Source of the DNA: Rhodohalobacter barkolensis
GTDB taxonomy: Bacteria; Bacteroidota; Rhodothermia; Balneolales; Balneolaceae
Reading direction: 5' to 3'
NCBI RefSeq assembly: GCF_002834295.1
Contig: NZ_PISP01000002.1
Coordinates: 124,001 to 188,000, forward strand
Length of the DNA: 64,000 nucleotides
In this document: positions 17,583 through 26,217 of the stretch, in pieces
Numbering within the stretch: position 1 is the stretch's first letter
Layout of the letters: each line of letters opens with the position of its first letter
Position numbers and translations under genes: made by a program
The notes under the pieces: generated by a model
Database searches by the model: none
Told to the model about the DNA's origin: nothing
What the model saw: only the letters and a program-made list of their open reading frames with translations

Positions 17583-18713
17583 TTATTTGTCAGTTGCAGA
17601 ATGATCAAATATTTGAAACTCTTGAGGCGCATTTTGCTGTACTTCTTTCGATTTGAGCATCGCACTATATTCATGACGAAGGGCGGTTTTAGATCTCAGG
17701 TCAGCAAATCCTTTGCTTTTCTTTTCCGAGGGTAACCCAATGAGTTTCCGAAGTTCTGTATCGTAGAAATTAATTTGATTGTTTTGCCAGAGGAGTTCAG
17801 CAATTGAATAGCCGGAGCTGTATTTAAATTGTGATGCTTTAAACTGTTTTGGCCGAGCGTTTGGATTCACGTTTAAGTCGAAAAAATTAAGCAGTTTCGA
17901 CAGAACAATTTCAGTGGCTTTAAATTTAGCTTCTTCCGAGTAACCGGCAATATGCGGAGTGGCAATCAGAGCATGTTTTGCAATTTGATTGTTAAAGTCG
18001 GGTTCCCCTTCCCAGACATCCAGTATGTAGTTCCGAATCGCTTGCGATTGCCAAAGTTCAAACATCGATTTTTCATTCACCACACCACCCCTGCTGGTGT
18101 TGATGATCAAATCAAACCCGTTTTGCAGCCATTTTTTGTCAGCCAGATGTACGGTGGGATGCTTGCCGGATGGATTGAGCGGAGTATGAAAAGTAAGAAT
18201 GTCGGCTTTCAGTAGTTCAGCTTCAGCAGCTGATATAAAACCGGTTTCACTTTCCGCTTTTGGAGGGTCGTACGCTACATAATCAATATTCAGTTTTTTA
18301 AGAAGTCGAATCACAGAACCTCCGGTATTGCCGCACCCAACAACGCCTACCTTTTTTGAGTAAAGGTCCGTATCCGTTTTCCATGCCCAATAGAACAGAC
18401 CGGTGATCACAAATTCGGCCACAGCATTTGCATTGCATCCTTCCGACTGTGAAAATGCAACTCCTTCTCTTTTCAGGAATCCGTGATCAATATGGTCAGT
18501 TCCGGCAGTTCCGGTTCCTATAAATTTAAGTTTGCCTACATCCGGTAGAGATTCGGCGTTAATCGGGGTTACCGTACGAACCAAAAGTGCATTAAAAGAG
18601 GAAGTGTGATCAGGAAGGCCTTTTGCAGGATCAAAACGAGTAAGCCGAACTTCTTCCGGGAGAAGCTCATCTAAATATTGAAGGTATTGATCAGCCAGTA
18701 AGTTGACAGTCAT
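17583..18713 (-). CDS. pdxB: Erythronate-4-phosphate dehydrogenase
   Basis: The 376-residue product (ATG at 18713) is a D-2-hydroxyacid dehydrogenase of the PdxB type. Markers are the substrate loop GTAGTDHIDH, the motif EGCNANAVAEF, the NAD-binding GVVGCGNTGG, the catalytic region NTSRGGVV, DVWEGEP, and the His in TPHIAGYS. A C-terminal dimerisation domain (about residues 285-376) distinguishes PdxB from PGDH and lactate dehydrogenases. It oxidises 4-phosphoerythronate in pyridoxal-phosphate synthesis. An in-frame TTG at 18746 would add 11 residues but the ATG fits the family N terminus. It is divergent from the nucleoside phosphorylase gene. Confidence 0.9.
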   Translation of the reverse strand: MTVNLLADQYLQYLDELLPEEVRLTRFDPAKGLPDHTSSFNALLVRTVTPINAESLPDVGKLKFIGTGTAGTDHIDHGFLKREGVAFSQSEGCNANAVAEFVITGLFYWAWKTDTDLYSKKVGVVGCGNTGGSVIRLLKKLNIDYVAYDPPKAESETGFISAAEAELLKADILTFHTPLNPSGKHPTVHLADKKWLQNGFDLIINTSRGGVVNEKSMFELWQSQAIRNYILDVWEGEPDFNNQIAKHALIATPHIAGYSEEAKFKATEIVLSKLLNFFDLNVNPNARPKQFKASQFKYSSGYSIAELLWQNNQINFYDTELRKLIGLPSEKKSKGFADLRSKTALRHEYSAMLKSKEVQQNAPQEFQIFDHSATDK

Positions 18714-18811
18714 AAATGCATGTTTGATTCCGTGATGAACGATCAAATTATGTATATTGAGTAAGTTTACAAATCACTGTCTTTTAAACAGATTGAAAAG
18801 AAATTAGTTGA

Positions 18812-20158
18812 ATGTCTGACCAAAGTTATAACGTTGTTACTCTGATTCGAAAAAAAAGAGATGGAGAAGTACTGTCTGAAGAGGAGATCTCTTATCTGAT
18901 ACGCGCCTATACCGATGATAAAGTGCCCGACTATCAAATGAGTGCATTTTTAATGGCTTCATTTTTGAATGGCCTGAATACTGAAGAAGCGGCTTACCTT
19001 ACAAAATCAATGCTTCACAGCGGTATTGTGGTCGATTTGAGTGAAACCTCCGGACTCAAAGTGGACAAACACTCGACCGGGGGAGTTGGCGATAAACTTT
19101 CGTTGATTCTGGCCCCGATTGTTGCCTCCTGTGGAGTGCCGGTGCCGATGATATCCGGGCGGGGTTTAGGGCATACCGGAGGCACGCTGGATAAACTGGA
19201 ATCCATACCCGGCTTTACGGTTGATGTGAATTTGGATCGTTATAAGGAAATTCTTCAGAAACAGAATCTGGTTTTGGTGGGTCAGACCGAAGAAATTGCG
19301 CCGGCCGATAAACGCCTATATGCCCTGCGTGATGTGACGGCAACTGTTGAATCTATTCCACTGATTGCCGGCAGCATTATGAGTAAAAAACTGGCTGAGG
19401 GTATTGACGCTCTTGTTCTGGATGTTAAATTTGGATCAGGTGCATTTATGAAGCGTCATGAAGATGCCGCAGAACTGGCCAAGACACTGGTTGGAATTGG
19501 TGAGGAGTTTGGAAAACAAACCATCGCCTACCTTACAAATATGGAACAGCCTCTCGGAAATGCGGTTGGAAACTGGCTGGAAGTAAAAGAGTCAATCGAT
19601 TGCCTAAATGGCGGCGGTCCGGATGATGTAATGGAGATTACGCATTTGCTTGCAGGAACCATGATCTATCTTGGAGAGAAAGCTTCTTCAGTAGAGGAAG
19701 GAATTGAGATGAGCTACCAAGCTGTAGACAGCGGGGCCGCTCTTCAAAAATGGATCGATATAGTTGAGGAGCAGGGAGGAGATTCAAGTTTTGTAAAAGA
19801 TCCGGAATCGTATCCAAAAGCTGAGTCAGTCACACCGGTGAAATCTGATCGCTCGGGATACGTTACAGAGATGGACGCTTTTGCACTGGGCATGGTTTCG
19901 GTTGAACTTGGAGCCGGAAGAAGGGCAAAAGAAGATGAGGTAGACCCTCAGGCCGGATTTGTTTTACACAAAAAAATCGGTGATAATGTTGAAAAGGGTG
20001 AAACAATTGCCACTCTTCACACGAACAAGGAAGAAATGTTAGATGCTGCTAAAAAAGGAATAGTTGAGGCGATAACAATTAGAGACATTGAGCCTAAACC
20101 TCTTCGCAGAATCACACATCGGGTTGATAAAGATGGAATTCATGATTTTGATGGATAA
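18812..20158 (+). CDS. Thymidine/pyrimidine-nucleoside phosphorylase
   Basis: The 448-residue protein has the family signature KHSTGGVGDKLSLILAP, the following GRGLGHTGGTLDKLESIPG, and phosphate/pyrimidine-binding residues in LDVKFGSGAFMK. An N-terminal helical domain, the large alpha/beta domain and a C-terminal pyrimidine phosphorylase domain (about residues 350-430) are all present. It splits thymidine, deoxyuridine or uridine with phosphate, feeding nucleoside salvage. DeoA and Pdp cannot be separated by eye, so no symbol is given. It appears to be a single gene, 98 nt from divergent pdxB. Confidence 0.93.
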   Translation: MSDQSYNVVTLIRKKRDGEVLSEEEISYLIRAYTDDKVPDYQMSAFLMASFLNGLNTEEAAYLTKSMLHSGIVVDLSETSGLKVDKHSTGGVGDKLSLILAPIVASCGVPVPMISGRGLGHTGGTLDKLESIPGFTVDVNLDRYKEILQKQNLVLVGQTEEIAPADKRLYALRDVTATVESIPLIAGSIMSKKLAEGIDALVLDVKFGSGAFMKRHEDAAELAKTLVGIGEEFGKQTIAYLTNMEQPLGNAVGNWLEVKESIDCLNGGGPDDVMEITHLLAGTMIYLGEKASSVEEGIEMSYQAVDSGAALQKWIDIVEEQGGDSSFVKDPESYPKAESVTPVKSDRSGYVTEMDAFALGMVSVELGAGRRAKEDEVDPQAGFVLHKKIGDNVEKGETIATLHTNKEEMLDAAKKGIVEAITIRDIEPKPLRRITHRVDKDGIHDFDG

Positions 20159-20232
20159 AACGTTGCTCAACCCGGAAAAAAGAGTACATTTATAACTACG
20201 AATGATACGGGCATTAAATTAATCTAAATACC

Positions 20233-20997
20233 ATGTTTCAAAGATTTATACGCGCAATTAAGTCAATGTTTGGCGGTTTTGTAAGCTCAATGGAAGATCC
20301 AAAACTCATTCTTGAGCAAAATATCCGGGAACTGAATGATCAGATTCCCCAAATGAATGAAAATATTGCCACGGTGAAAGCCAATGCTGTCATGCTTAAA
20401 AAAGAGGTGGATCGTTATGAAAAGCAGATCAGTGAGGTAACGGCGAAAATTAAATCAGCCATCAATGCAGATCGGGATGATTTAGCAGAAGGTTATGCTC
20501 TTCAGCTCGAAAAAGCTCGCGAAAATCTTGAGCACTCCAAAGAGCAGCTGAAATTTGCGGATCAGGCATACGAAAAAGCGCTAAAGGTAAAGAAAGCTTT
20601 TATGCGTGAGAAAGACCGCAAAATAAAAGAGGCGCGTGAAGCACTTAGAGCAAGTGAGCGAGCCGAGTGGCAGTCGCGAGTGGCAGACGCATTGGAGTCG
20701 TTCGAAACCGGCGGGCTGGATCAAACTCATAACGAAATGCTGAGTCGCCTGAATGAAAACACGGCCCGGAACGAGGCAAGGATGGAAATTGCCCTGGAAA
20801 GCGTGGATACCGAAACGATGGAAATTGAAGCCAATGCCGAAAAATTACGCGCCCAGGAGTTAGTCAGCCAGTTTAAACAAGAAATGGGCAAGGCTCCCAA
20901 GGTTGATCAGGAAGAGAAGAAAATTGATGTTGAGGAAAGCAGTAAAGAATCTTCAGATTCCGGAAAAACAGTGGGTCGCGATCGCACGAAGTCGTAA
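20233..20997 (+). CDS. pspA: PspA/IM30 (Vipp1) family membrane-remodelling protein
   Basis: The 254-residue protein opens with an amphipathic helix (MFQRFIRAIKSMFGGFVSSM) and is then almost wholly coiled coil, with the family stretch EDPKLILEQNIRELNDQIPQ. Usual length is about 220-230; the extra C-terminal 30 residues are charged and Ser-rich (EESSKESSDSGKTVG). PspA proteins are ESCRT-III-like and form oligomers that protect the inner membrane under stress. It is first in a probable operon with two unknown coiled-coil proteins and an enoyl-CoA hydratase. No pspF-like regulator is nearby. Confidence 0.92.
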   Translation: MFQRFIRAIKSMFGGFVSSMEDPKLILEQNIRELNDQIPQMNENIATVKANAVMLKKEVDRYEKQISEVTAKIKSAINADRDDLAEGYALQLEKARENLEHSKEQLKFADQAYEKALKVKKAFMREKDRKIKEAREALRASERAEWQSRVADALESFETGGLDQTHNEMLSRLNENTARNEARMEIALESVDTETMEIEANAEKLRAQELVSQFKQEMGKAPKVDQEEKKIDVEESSKESSDSGKTVGRDRTKS

Positions 20998-21027
20998 CCG
21001 ATTTCTCTGAATTAAAGGTGTATAGTT

Positions 21028-21480
21028 ATGTCATCATCAAACAGTGAACAGGAACGCGAAAGGCTCAAAGAGGAGTATAAAGAGCACTATCGTAAAATTA
21101 AGGATGCGAAAGAGAAGATTCGCCGTTCAGGTTATGTGAAAAATGTGAGTAATGCATTACATCAGATGAACGCGGATGAACTGCTCGCCTCTGTGGATGA
21201 GTTTTTGGGTAAGGTTCGAACTAAAATGGCGGGCATGGAAGCACGGTTAGACGTTGCCATGGATCACCTGATGACGGATCAACCCGACGAAGCTGAGCTT
21301 GATGAGCAGATGAAAAAAGAGAAGGCTAAGGATACACTGAAGCAGATTAAGCTGGAGATGGGATTGCTCTACAGTGAAATTGAAGAGCAGGCAAATGGAT
21401 TACATGTTGATAAAACTGTAGGTAAAAAGGAAGGCACTGATCTGGATAATTCCGGTGAAAAACTGAAAGAAGATGAGTAA
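21028..21480 (+). CDS. Coiled-coil protein in the PspA operon, function unknown
   Basis: The 150-residue product is highly charged and helical, with no signal peptide or membrane segment. A conserved-looking core is YVKNVSNALHQMNADELL followed by a long helix ending KQIKLEMGLLYSEIEEQA. The C terminus is acidic and disordered. It starts 30 nt after pspA and its stop overlaps the start of the next gene by 8 nt, implying tight co-expression. I do not recognise a family. A role as a soluble partner of PspA is inference from position. Confidence 0.72.
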   Translation: MSSSNSEQERERLKEEYKEHYRKIKDAKEKIRRSGYVKNVSNALHQMNADELLASVDEFLGKVRTKMAGMEARLDVAMDHLMTDQPDEAELDEQMKKEKAKDTLKQIKLEMGLLYSEIEEQANGLHVDKTVGKKEGTDLDNSGEKLKEDE

Positions 21481-22357
21481 AGAGACCGAAGAAAAAATCA
21501 ATTTTACAAAAGAGGCATTTCTCTACCCAATCAATTTGGTGTGTTTATTGGCAGGTACTATCTCTGCATTGGTTTTCAGTGGTATGGGCTTTATATCCAG
21601 CACAATTCTGTCGTTTACTTTTGGTGCGGAGTTAATTTACCTTGGCGTAGTTCCAAATTTACCCGCCTTTCGTAAAAACATTCGCCTGAAAAAGAAGAAG
21701 GAGCGTCAGGAAGTTAACGGTGACAAAAACCTTTTTCACGGTTTGGATGCCCGTTCGCAGAAAAGATTTTTAGTTTTGAAACATATCACCAATGAGGTTC
21801 GGAAAAACTTTGAATCTCTGCCCTACAGTTCACAGGGTATGCTGGATCATATCCGAAATAAAATGGAGGATCTCCTCTCAACCTATTTGACACTGTTGGA
21901 GATGAACCGGCGTTTTTTGATCTATATGAACTCTGAAGTGGAAGATGAGATTCGTAAAAAAGTAGCTGATCAGGAAACAGAAATGGACGCTACGGAGTCT
22001 GAAAAGCTTAAAAAGACTCGTGAACGGAGACTCGAAATCCTGAAAAAGAGATTGAAAAAATTTGATGTAGCCAAAGAGAAATTTCTGATTTGTGAAACAC
22101 ACCTTGAGACGATTGAAGATGCAATTCGCTATATTTATGAGCAATCTATTACCATGCCAAACGCAGAGGATGTTGGAATGCAGCTCGACCACCTTGTAAC
22201 AGAGATGGAAGAGACGACTCAAATTATTGAGGAGTTGGATCAAGATCTCATGCCGGGATTTGAAAATATTGACCATGAACTTGAACTTGCTGAATTAAGA
22301 AAAGAGGCAGAAGCCCTTCATAAAGAGACAGAACAAAAAGTAAAAACCAAATCATGA
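21473..22357 (+). CDS. Membrane-anchored coiled-coil protein in the PspA operon, function unknown
   Basis: The 294-residue protein has two closely spaced hydrophobic segments (about residues 16-34 and 39-60) forming a membrane hairpin. A basic patch follows (RKNIRLKKKKERQE), then a long cytosolic helical domain to the C terminus with many Glu/Lys heptads. It overlaps the preceding gene by 8 nt and the enoyl-CoA hydratase gene by 4 nt (ATGA). Domain layout suggests a membrane receptor or scaffold for the soluble coiled-coil proteins before it. I do not recognise a family, so function is open. Confidence 0.75.
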   Translation: MSKETEEKINFTKEAFLYPINLVCLLAGTISALVFSGMGFISSTILSFTFGAELIYLGVVPNLPAFRKNIRLKKKKERQEVNGDKNLFHGLDARSQKRFLVLKHITNEVRKNFESLPYSSQGMLDHIRNKMEDLLSTYLTLLEMNRRFLIYMNSEVEDEIRKKVADQETEMDATESEKLKKTRERRLEILKKRLKKFDVAKEKFLICETHLETIEDAIRYIYEQSITMPNAEDVGMQLDHLVTEMEETTQIIEELDQDLMPGFENIDHELELAELRKEAEALHKETEQKVKTKS

Positions 22358-23139
22358 CATCATACAATTTTGACACGCTGCTGCTCGAAACGGACGAGAA
22401 TGGAATCGCAGTTCTGACGGTCAATCGCCCTGATAAATTAAATGCTCTAAATAACACAGTTCTCGACGAACTGGAGAAAGCCGTAAAGAAAATAGAAAAG
22501 GATGAAGATATCCGGGCAGTGGTTGTAACCGGTGCCGGTGAGAAAGCATTTGTTGCAGGGGCAGATATCAAGGAGCTTAATACATTAAATAAGAAACAGG
22601 GAGAAAAGCAGTCGGTGCGTGGCCAAAAAGTATTTTTTGCACTTGAAAACTGTTCAAAACCCGTCATTGCAGTAGTGAATGGATATGCTCTTGGTGGCGG
22701 AGCGGAGCTGGCGATGGCGTGCCATATTCGGATTGCTGAAGAGAACGCGGTGTTTGGTCTGCCGGAAGTAGGGCTTGGCCTCATTCCCGGATACGGTGGC
22801 ACCCAACGGCTTCCTCAGTTAGTAGGAAAATCCAAGGCGATGGAACTGATCCTGACCGGCGGACAGATGAAAGCTGAAGAAGCTTTGAGTACAGGATTAG
22901 CAAGTCAAGTAGTACCTCAGGGAGCAGGTGTGGAGAAAGCGAGGGAACTGGCTTCAAAAATGTTAAAAAACGGACCTGTCGCGCTTTCCAAAGCCATTGC
23001 TTCAGTTAATACAGGCTTCAGGGTAAAAGGGTTTTCTGACGAGGCTGAACTGTTTGGTGAACTTTGCGAAACAGAAGATTTTAAAGAAGGAACCACCGCT
23101 TTTCTGGAAAAAAGAAAAGCAAATTTTCAAGGCAGATAA
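22354..23139 (+). CDS. Enoyl-CoA hydratase/isomerase family protein
   Basis: The 261-residue protein is a complete crotonase-fold enzyme. The oxyanion-hole motif AFVAGADIKEL, the second motif NGYALGGGAELAMACH with the first catalytic Glu, and GLPEVGLGLIPGYGGTQRL with the second are all present. It most likely hydrates short-chain trans-2-enoyl-CoA in beta-oxidation, though crotonase specificity cannot be fixed by sequence alone. Its ATGA overlap with the membrane coiled-coil gene places it at the end of the PspA transcript. The CorC-type gene follows after 14 nt. Confidence 0.9.
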   Translation: MTSYNFDTLLLETDENGIAVLTVNRPDKLNALNNTVLDELEKAVKKIEKDEDIRAVVVTGAGEKAFVAGADIKELNTLNKKQGEKQSVRGQKVFFALENCSKPVIAVVNGYALGGGAELAMACHIRIAEENAVFGLPEVGLGLIPGYGGTQRLPQLVGKSKAMELILTGGQMKAEEALSTGLASQVVPQGAGVEKARELASKMLKNGPVALSKAIASVNTGFRVKGFSDEAELFGELCETEDFKEGTTAFLEKRKANFQGR

Positions 23140-23153
23140 GCTGAACATATAGA

Positions 23154-24437
23154 ATGCCTGAATTTATCATTATTACTATTACCATTCTGTTGAGTGGATT
23201 CTTTTCGGGATCAGAAATGGCGTTTGTTTCTGCTAACCGACTAAAGCTCGAAATTGAATCGCGAAAGAATACATTAACCGGACGCTCTTTAGCCTATTTC
23301 AGTGAAAAGCCGGAGATTTTTCTTACAACAACCCTGGTGGGAAATAATATCGTCAATGTTCTTTATGCAACGCTCATGGCAATTTTCCTGGTTGAGCCGG
23401 TGAATCGAATCTACAACTCTTTATTTGAATATGAGCCTTCTGTGGGAATGGTGCTTTTTATTCAAACCATGATAGCTTCAGTTATCATCCTCTTGTTTGG
23501 TGAAATTTTATCAAAAGCGATCTTCCGAATCCAGGCAGATTTTATGGTGAAAGTGATAGCTGTGCCTTTACGGATTATGAATTTTATCCTGAGACCACTG
23601 ATAATACTTTCCAATTCAAGCTCAGGTATTTTAGTGAAATGGCTGAAGGTTGGAAATGAACGAAGTGAAAAAATATTCAGGCGTCAGGATGTTGAAATGA
23701 TATTCAAAGAGTTGCGAGACAGTGGAGGCAGTGAGTATATCGATCAGGATGATTCTGAAATACTGCACAATGTTCTTGAGCTCTCGAATAAAAGAGTGCG
23801 GGATACGATGGTTCCCCGGACCGAAATTGTTGCAATAGATAGAAATTCTTCAATAGAGGATCTGAAAAATCTATTTATCACCTCAGGTTACTCAAAAATA
23901 CCGGTTTATCAGGATAATATTGATGATGTGATCGGGGTGGTTTTTGCTTACGATCTGTTCAATAATCCGGAAAATATCGGGGATATTCTGCGCCCCGTTA
24001 AGTTGATTCCGTCCAGTAAAAAATCGAAGGATCTATTACAGGAGTTTCGCCAAAGTAATGTTTCTGTTGCCATAGTGATTGATGAGTATGGGGGTACGGC
24101 GGGAATGGTCACCATCGAAGATTTAATAGAAGAGGTTGTTGGCGACATTCAGGATGAGTATGACAAGACTGATGAGGTGATTAAAAAGATCGCAGATAAC
24201 ACTTATGTGGTGTCGGGTAATGTTGAGTTGGATGAACTGGAAGAGAAGTACCCGGAAATTGAACTCCAGGATATAGAAGATGAATTTGAAACTCTGGCAG
24301 GATACATTATCAGCCATGTAGGACGAATCCCAAAGGTGAACGAAGAAATTTTAATCCAGGGTAATATTTTCATAATCAGTAAGGCTACTCAAAGCCGAAT
24401 TGAAACGGTAAAGATCATTTACGGATCTACTGCGTAG
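23154..24437 (+). CDS. CorC/HlyC-type hemolysin-family protein (DUF21-CBS-CorC)
   Basis: The 427-residue protein has a DUF21 (CNNM-like) membrane domain with about four helices (residues 1-180, including SGFFSGSEMAFVSANRLKLE). A pair of CBS domains follows (about 200-325, including VRDTMVPRTEIVAID and DEYGGTAGMVTIEDLIEE), then a C-terminal CorC_HlyC domain (about 340-420). Relatives are linked to magnesium or cobalt efflux and resistance; true haemolysis is not implied. The gene lies 14 nt after the enoyl-CoA hydratase and may share its transcript. Confidence 0.9.
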   Translation: MPEFIIITITILLSGFFSGSEMAFVSANRLKLEIESRKNTLTGRSLAYFSEKPEIFLTTTLVGNNIVNVLYATLMAIFLVEPVNRIYNSLFEYEPSVGMVLFIQTMIASVIILLFGEILSKAIFRIQADFMVKVIAVPLRIMNFILRPLIILSNSSSGILVKWLKVGNERSEKIFRRQDVEMIFKELRDSGGSEYIDQDDSEILHNVLELSNKRVRDTMVPRTEIVAIDRNSSIEDLKNLFITSGYSKIPVYQDNIDDVIGVVFAYDLFNNPENIGDILRPVKLIPSSKKSKDLLQEFRQSNVSVAIVIDEYGGTAGMVTIEDLIEEVVGDIQDEYDKTDEVIKKIADNTYVVSGNVELDELEEKYPEIELQDIEDEFETLAGYIISHVGRIPKVNEEILIQGNIFIISKATQSRIETVKIIYGSTA

Positions 24438-24498
24438 TATTCGTAAAAGCTGCCGAGTCAAAAGAAACAATTCTGCAACATCACTTAACCCAATTGAT

Positions 24499-26214
24499 AT
24501 GTTAACTCAATATCCACGGTGGGCTCAGTTTTTAGCTAAAAAATATCTGAGCCGAACACTCAACCAGTTTATTCTGCATGGAAATGTTCACGATTTAGTT
24601 TCTGTGGGTGATGGAAGCAGCACAAACAATTTTTTGCGGTTAAAAACATTCCTCGCAGAAGATTTCTTTGGGGCCCGCGATATCGTCATTTTTTATGATC
24701 GCTCGTCCGGGATTTATTTTCGGGATCAGGAGACTCAAAAAGATTTTAACCGGGCACTTTCGGGTCGGGATACCATTGCCGGAACCGACTATTCAAAAAA
24801 GTTACCTAAAGATCCGGTAGGAGCTTTTTCTGTACTTGAGCAATATTTCAGAGTTCGGCTTGAGCAGAAAAAGAGCATTGCGCTGATTATTGATTATGCT
24901 GAAACGATAATTCCGGCAAATGAAGCGGGAAGCACAGGGACAGAAGATCGAAATGCCCTGGTCTATCTGTTGAAATGGGCACACGATCCGCTATTTCTGG
25001 CATCAGACTTTACCACTACACTTTTGACTGAGAATATGGCGGATCTGAACCGGTCACTGGTTCAAAATCCATACACATCCAGTGTGCGGATTACTCTTCC
25101 AAACGAGGACGAAAGGTTAAATTACCTGGTAAACCAAATTCATCCTGATGAATTTGAAAAGATATCAAAAGTACCCAAGCCCGTTGTTGCTCAGATGACT
25201 GCCGGGTTGGGTTATTTAAAGCTCAAATCCATACTTTCCAATGCCGTTGAAAACGGTGAAACCATTACTTTTCAATCCTTAACAACAATCAAGAAAGAGC
25301 TGATTGAATCAGAAGCTTACGGGTTGATTGAGTTTATTCCATCACAAAGTTCTTTGGACGCCGTTGCCGGCCACGGAAACGTGAAAAAGCATCTGCGAAG
25401 TGCTGTGGAGGCCCTGAAGCACGGCAGGCGGGATGTACTCCCTATGGGATACCTGGTTTGCGGACCGGTAGGAACAGGAAAAACATTTCTGGTAACATCA
25501 TTTGCCGGTGAGGTTGGAATACCGATGGTAAAATTGAAAAACTTTAGAAGTCAGTGGCAGGGAGTTACAGAGGGAAACCTGGAAAAAATTCTCACTCTGC
25601 TGAAAGCGATGGCCCCTGTAGCCGTGATGATTGATGAAGCAGATGCCTATCTGGGCGATCGGTCGGCTTCGGGCGACAGTGGTGTGTCGAGCCGAGTGTT
25701 TTCACAAATTGCAACGGCTATGAGTGATACATCCAACCGGGGGAGGATCTTATGGTTTTTAATGACTGCACGCCCGGATCTGATGCCGATAGACCTGAAA
25801 CGTCAGGGACGAGCCGAAGAACATATTTCACTTTTCCCGCCGGATACACTTGAAGAGAGAGTGGAACTTTTTGATGTAATGAAGAAAAAAACAAATCTGA
25901 AATTATCTGAAGAGTATGTTCCTAAAGCGGTTAAGAAAGATAAAACAACGTACTCAGGTGCTGATATGGAAGCTGCATTGACGCGGGCTAAATTCAGAGC
26001 CGCATCGCAGGGATTGGAGGAAGTTACTCCTGAACTTCTGGATGACGTTTTTGAAGATTTTATCCCCCCAACCTATCCCGAGGAAGTGGAACTTCAAACT
26101 CTAGTTGCGGTTACAGAGTGTACCTCGAAAGCTCTTTTACCGGAACAGTACAGAAAGATGGACAGGGAGAAGATTTTAAACAGAATTGAAGAACTGAAAA
26201 TGACAATTCGATAG
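24499..26214 (+). CDS. AAA+ ATPase with a degenerate N-terminal ATPase-like half
   Basis: The C-terminal half (about residues 285-480) is a canonical AAA+ module of the classic clade. It has Walker A GPVGTGKT, Walker B VAVMIDEADAYL, a sensor region WFLMTARPDLMP and an arginine-finger region LKRQGRAEEH. The N-terminal half (about 1-270) has a Walker-B-like SIALIIDYAETIIP and a sensor-like block with TTTLLTENMADLNRSL but no Walker A, so it reads as a second, catalytically dead ATPase domain. This two-domain layout recalls Ycf46-type proteins. The substrate is unknown. It lies 3 nt before pheA, so the two are probably co-transcribed, without an obvious functional link. Confidence 0.8.
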   Translation: MLTQYPRWAQFLAKKYLSRTLNQFILHGNVHDLVSVGDGSSTNNFLRLKTFLAEDFFGARDIVIFYDRSSGIYFRDQETQKDFNRALSGRDTIAGTDYSKKLPKDPVGAFSVLEQYFRVRLEQKKSIALIIDYAETIIPANEAGSTGTEDRNALVYLLKWAHDPLFLASDFTTTLLTENMADLNRSLVQNPYTSSVRITLPNEDERLNYLVNQIHPDEFEKISKVPKPVVAQMTAGLGYLKLKSILSNAVENGETITFQSLTTIKKELIESEAYGLIEFIPSQSSLDAVAGHGNVKKHLRSAVEALKHGRRDVLPMGYLVCGPVGTGKTFLVTSFAGEVGIPMVKLKNFRSQWQGVTEGNLEKILTLLKAMAPVAVMIDEADAYLGDRSASGDSGVSSRVFSQIATAMSDTSNRGRILWFLMTARPDLMPIDLKRQGRAEEHISLFPPDTLEERVELFDVMKKKTNLKLSEEYVPKAVKKDKTTYSGADMEAALTRAKFRAASQGLEEVTPELLDDVFEDFIPPTYPEEVELQTLVAVTECTSKALLPEQYRKMDREKILNRIEELKMTIR

Positions 26215-26217
26215 CTC

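Noticed and set aside
22248-22802. Minus-strand frame of 184 codons within the enoyl-CoA hydratase gene
   Set aside because: It lies antisense to an intact crotonase gene with all motifs and has no recognisable domain or operon fit.
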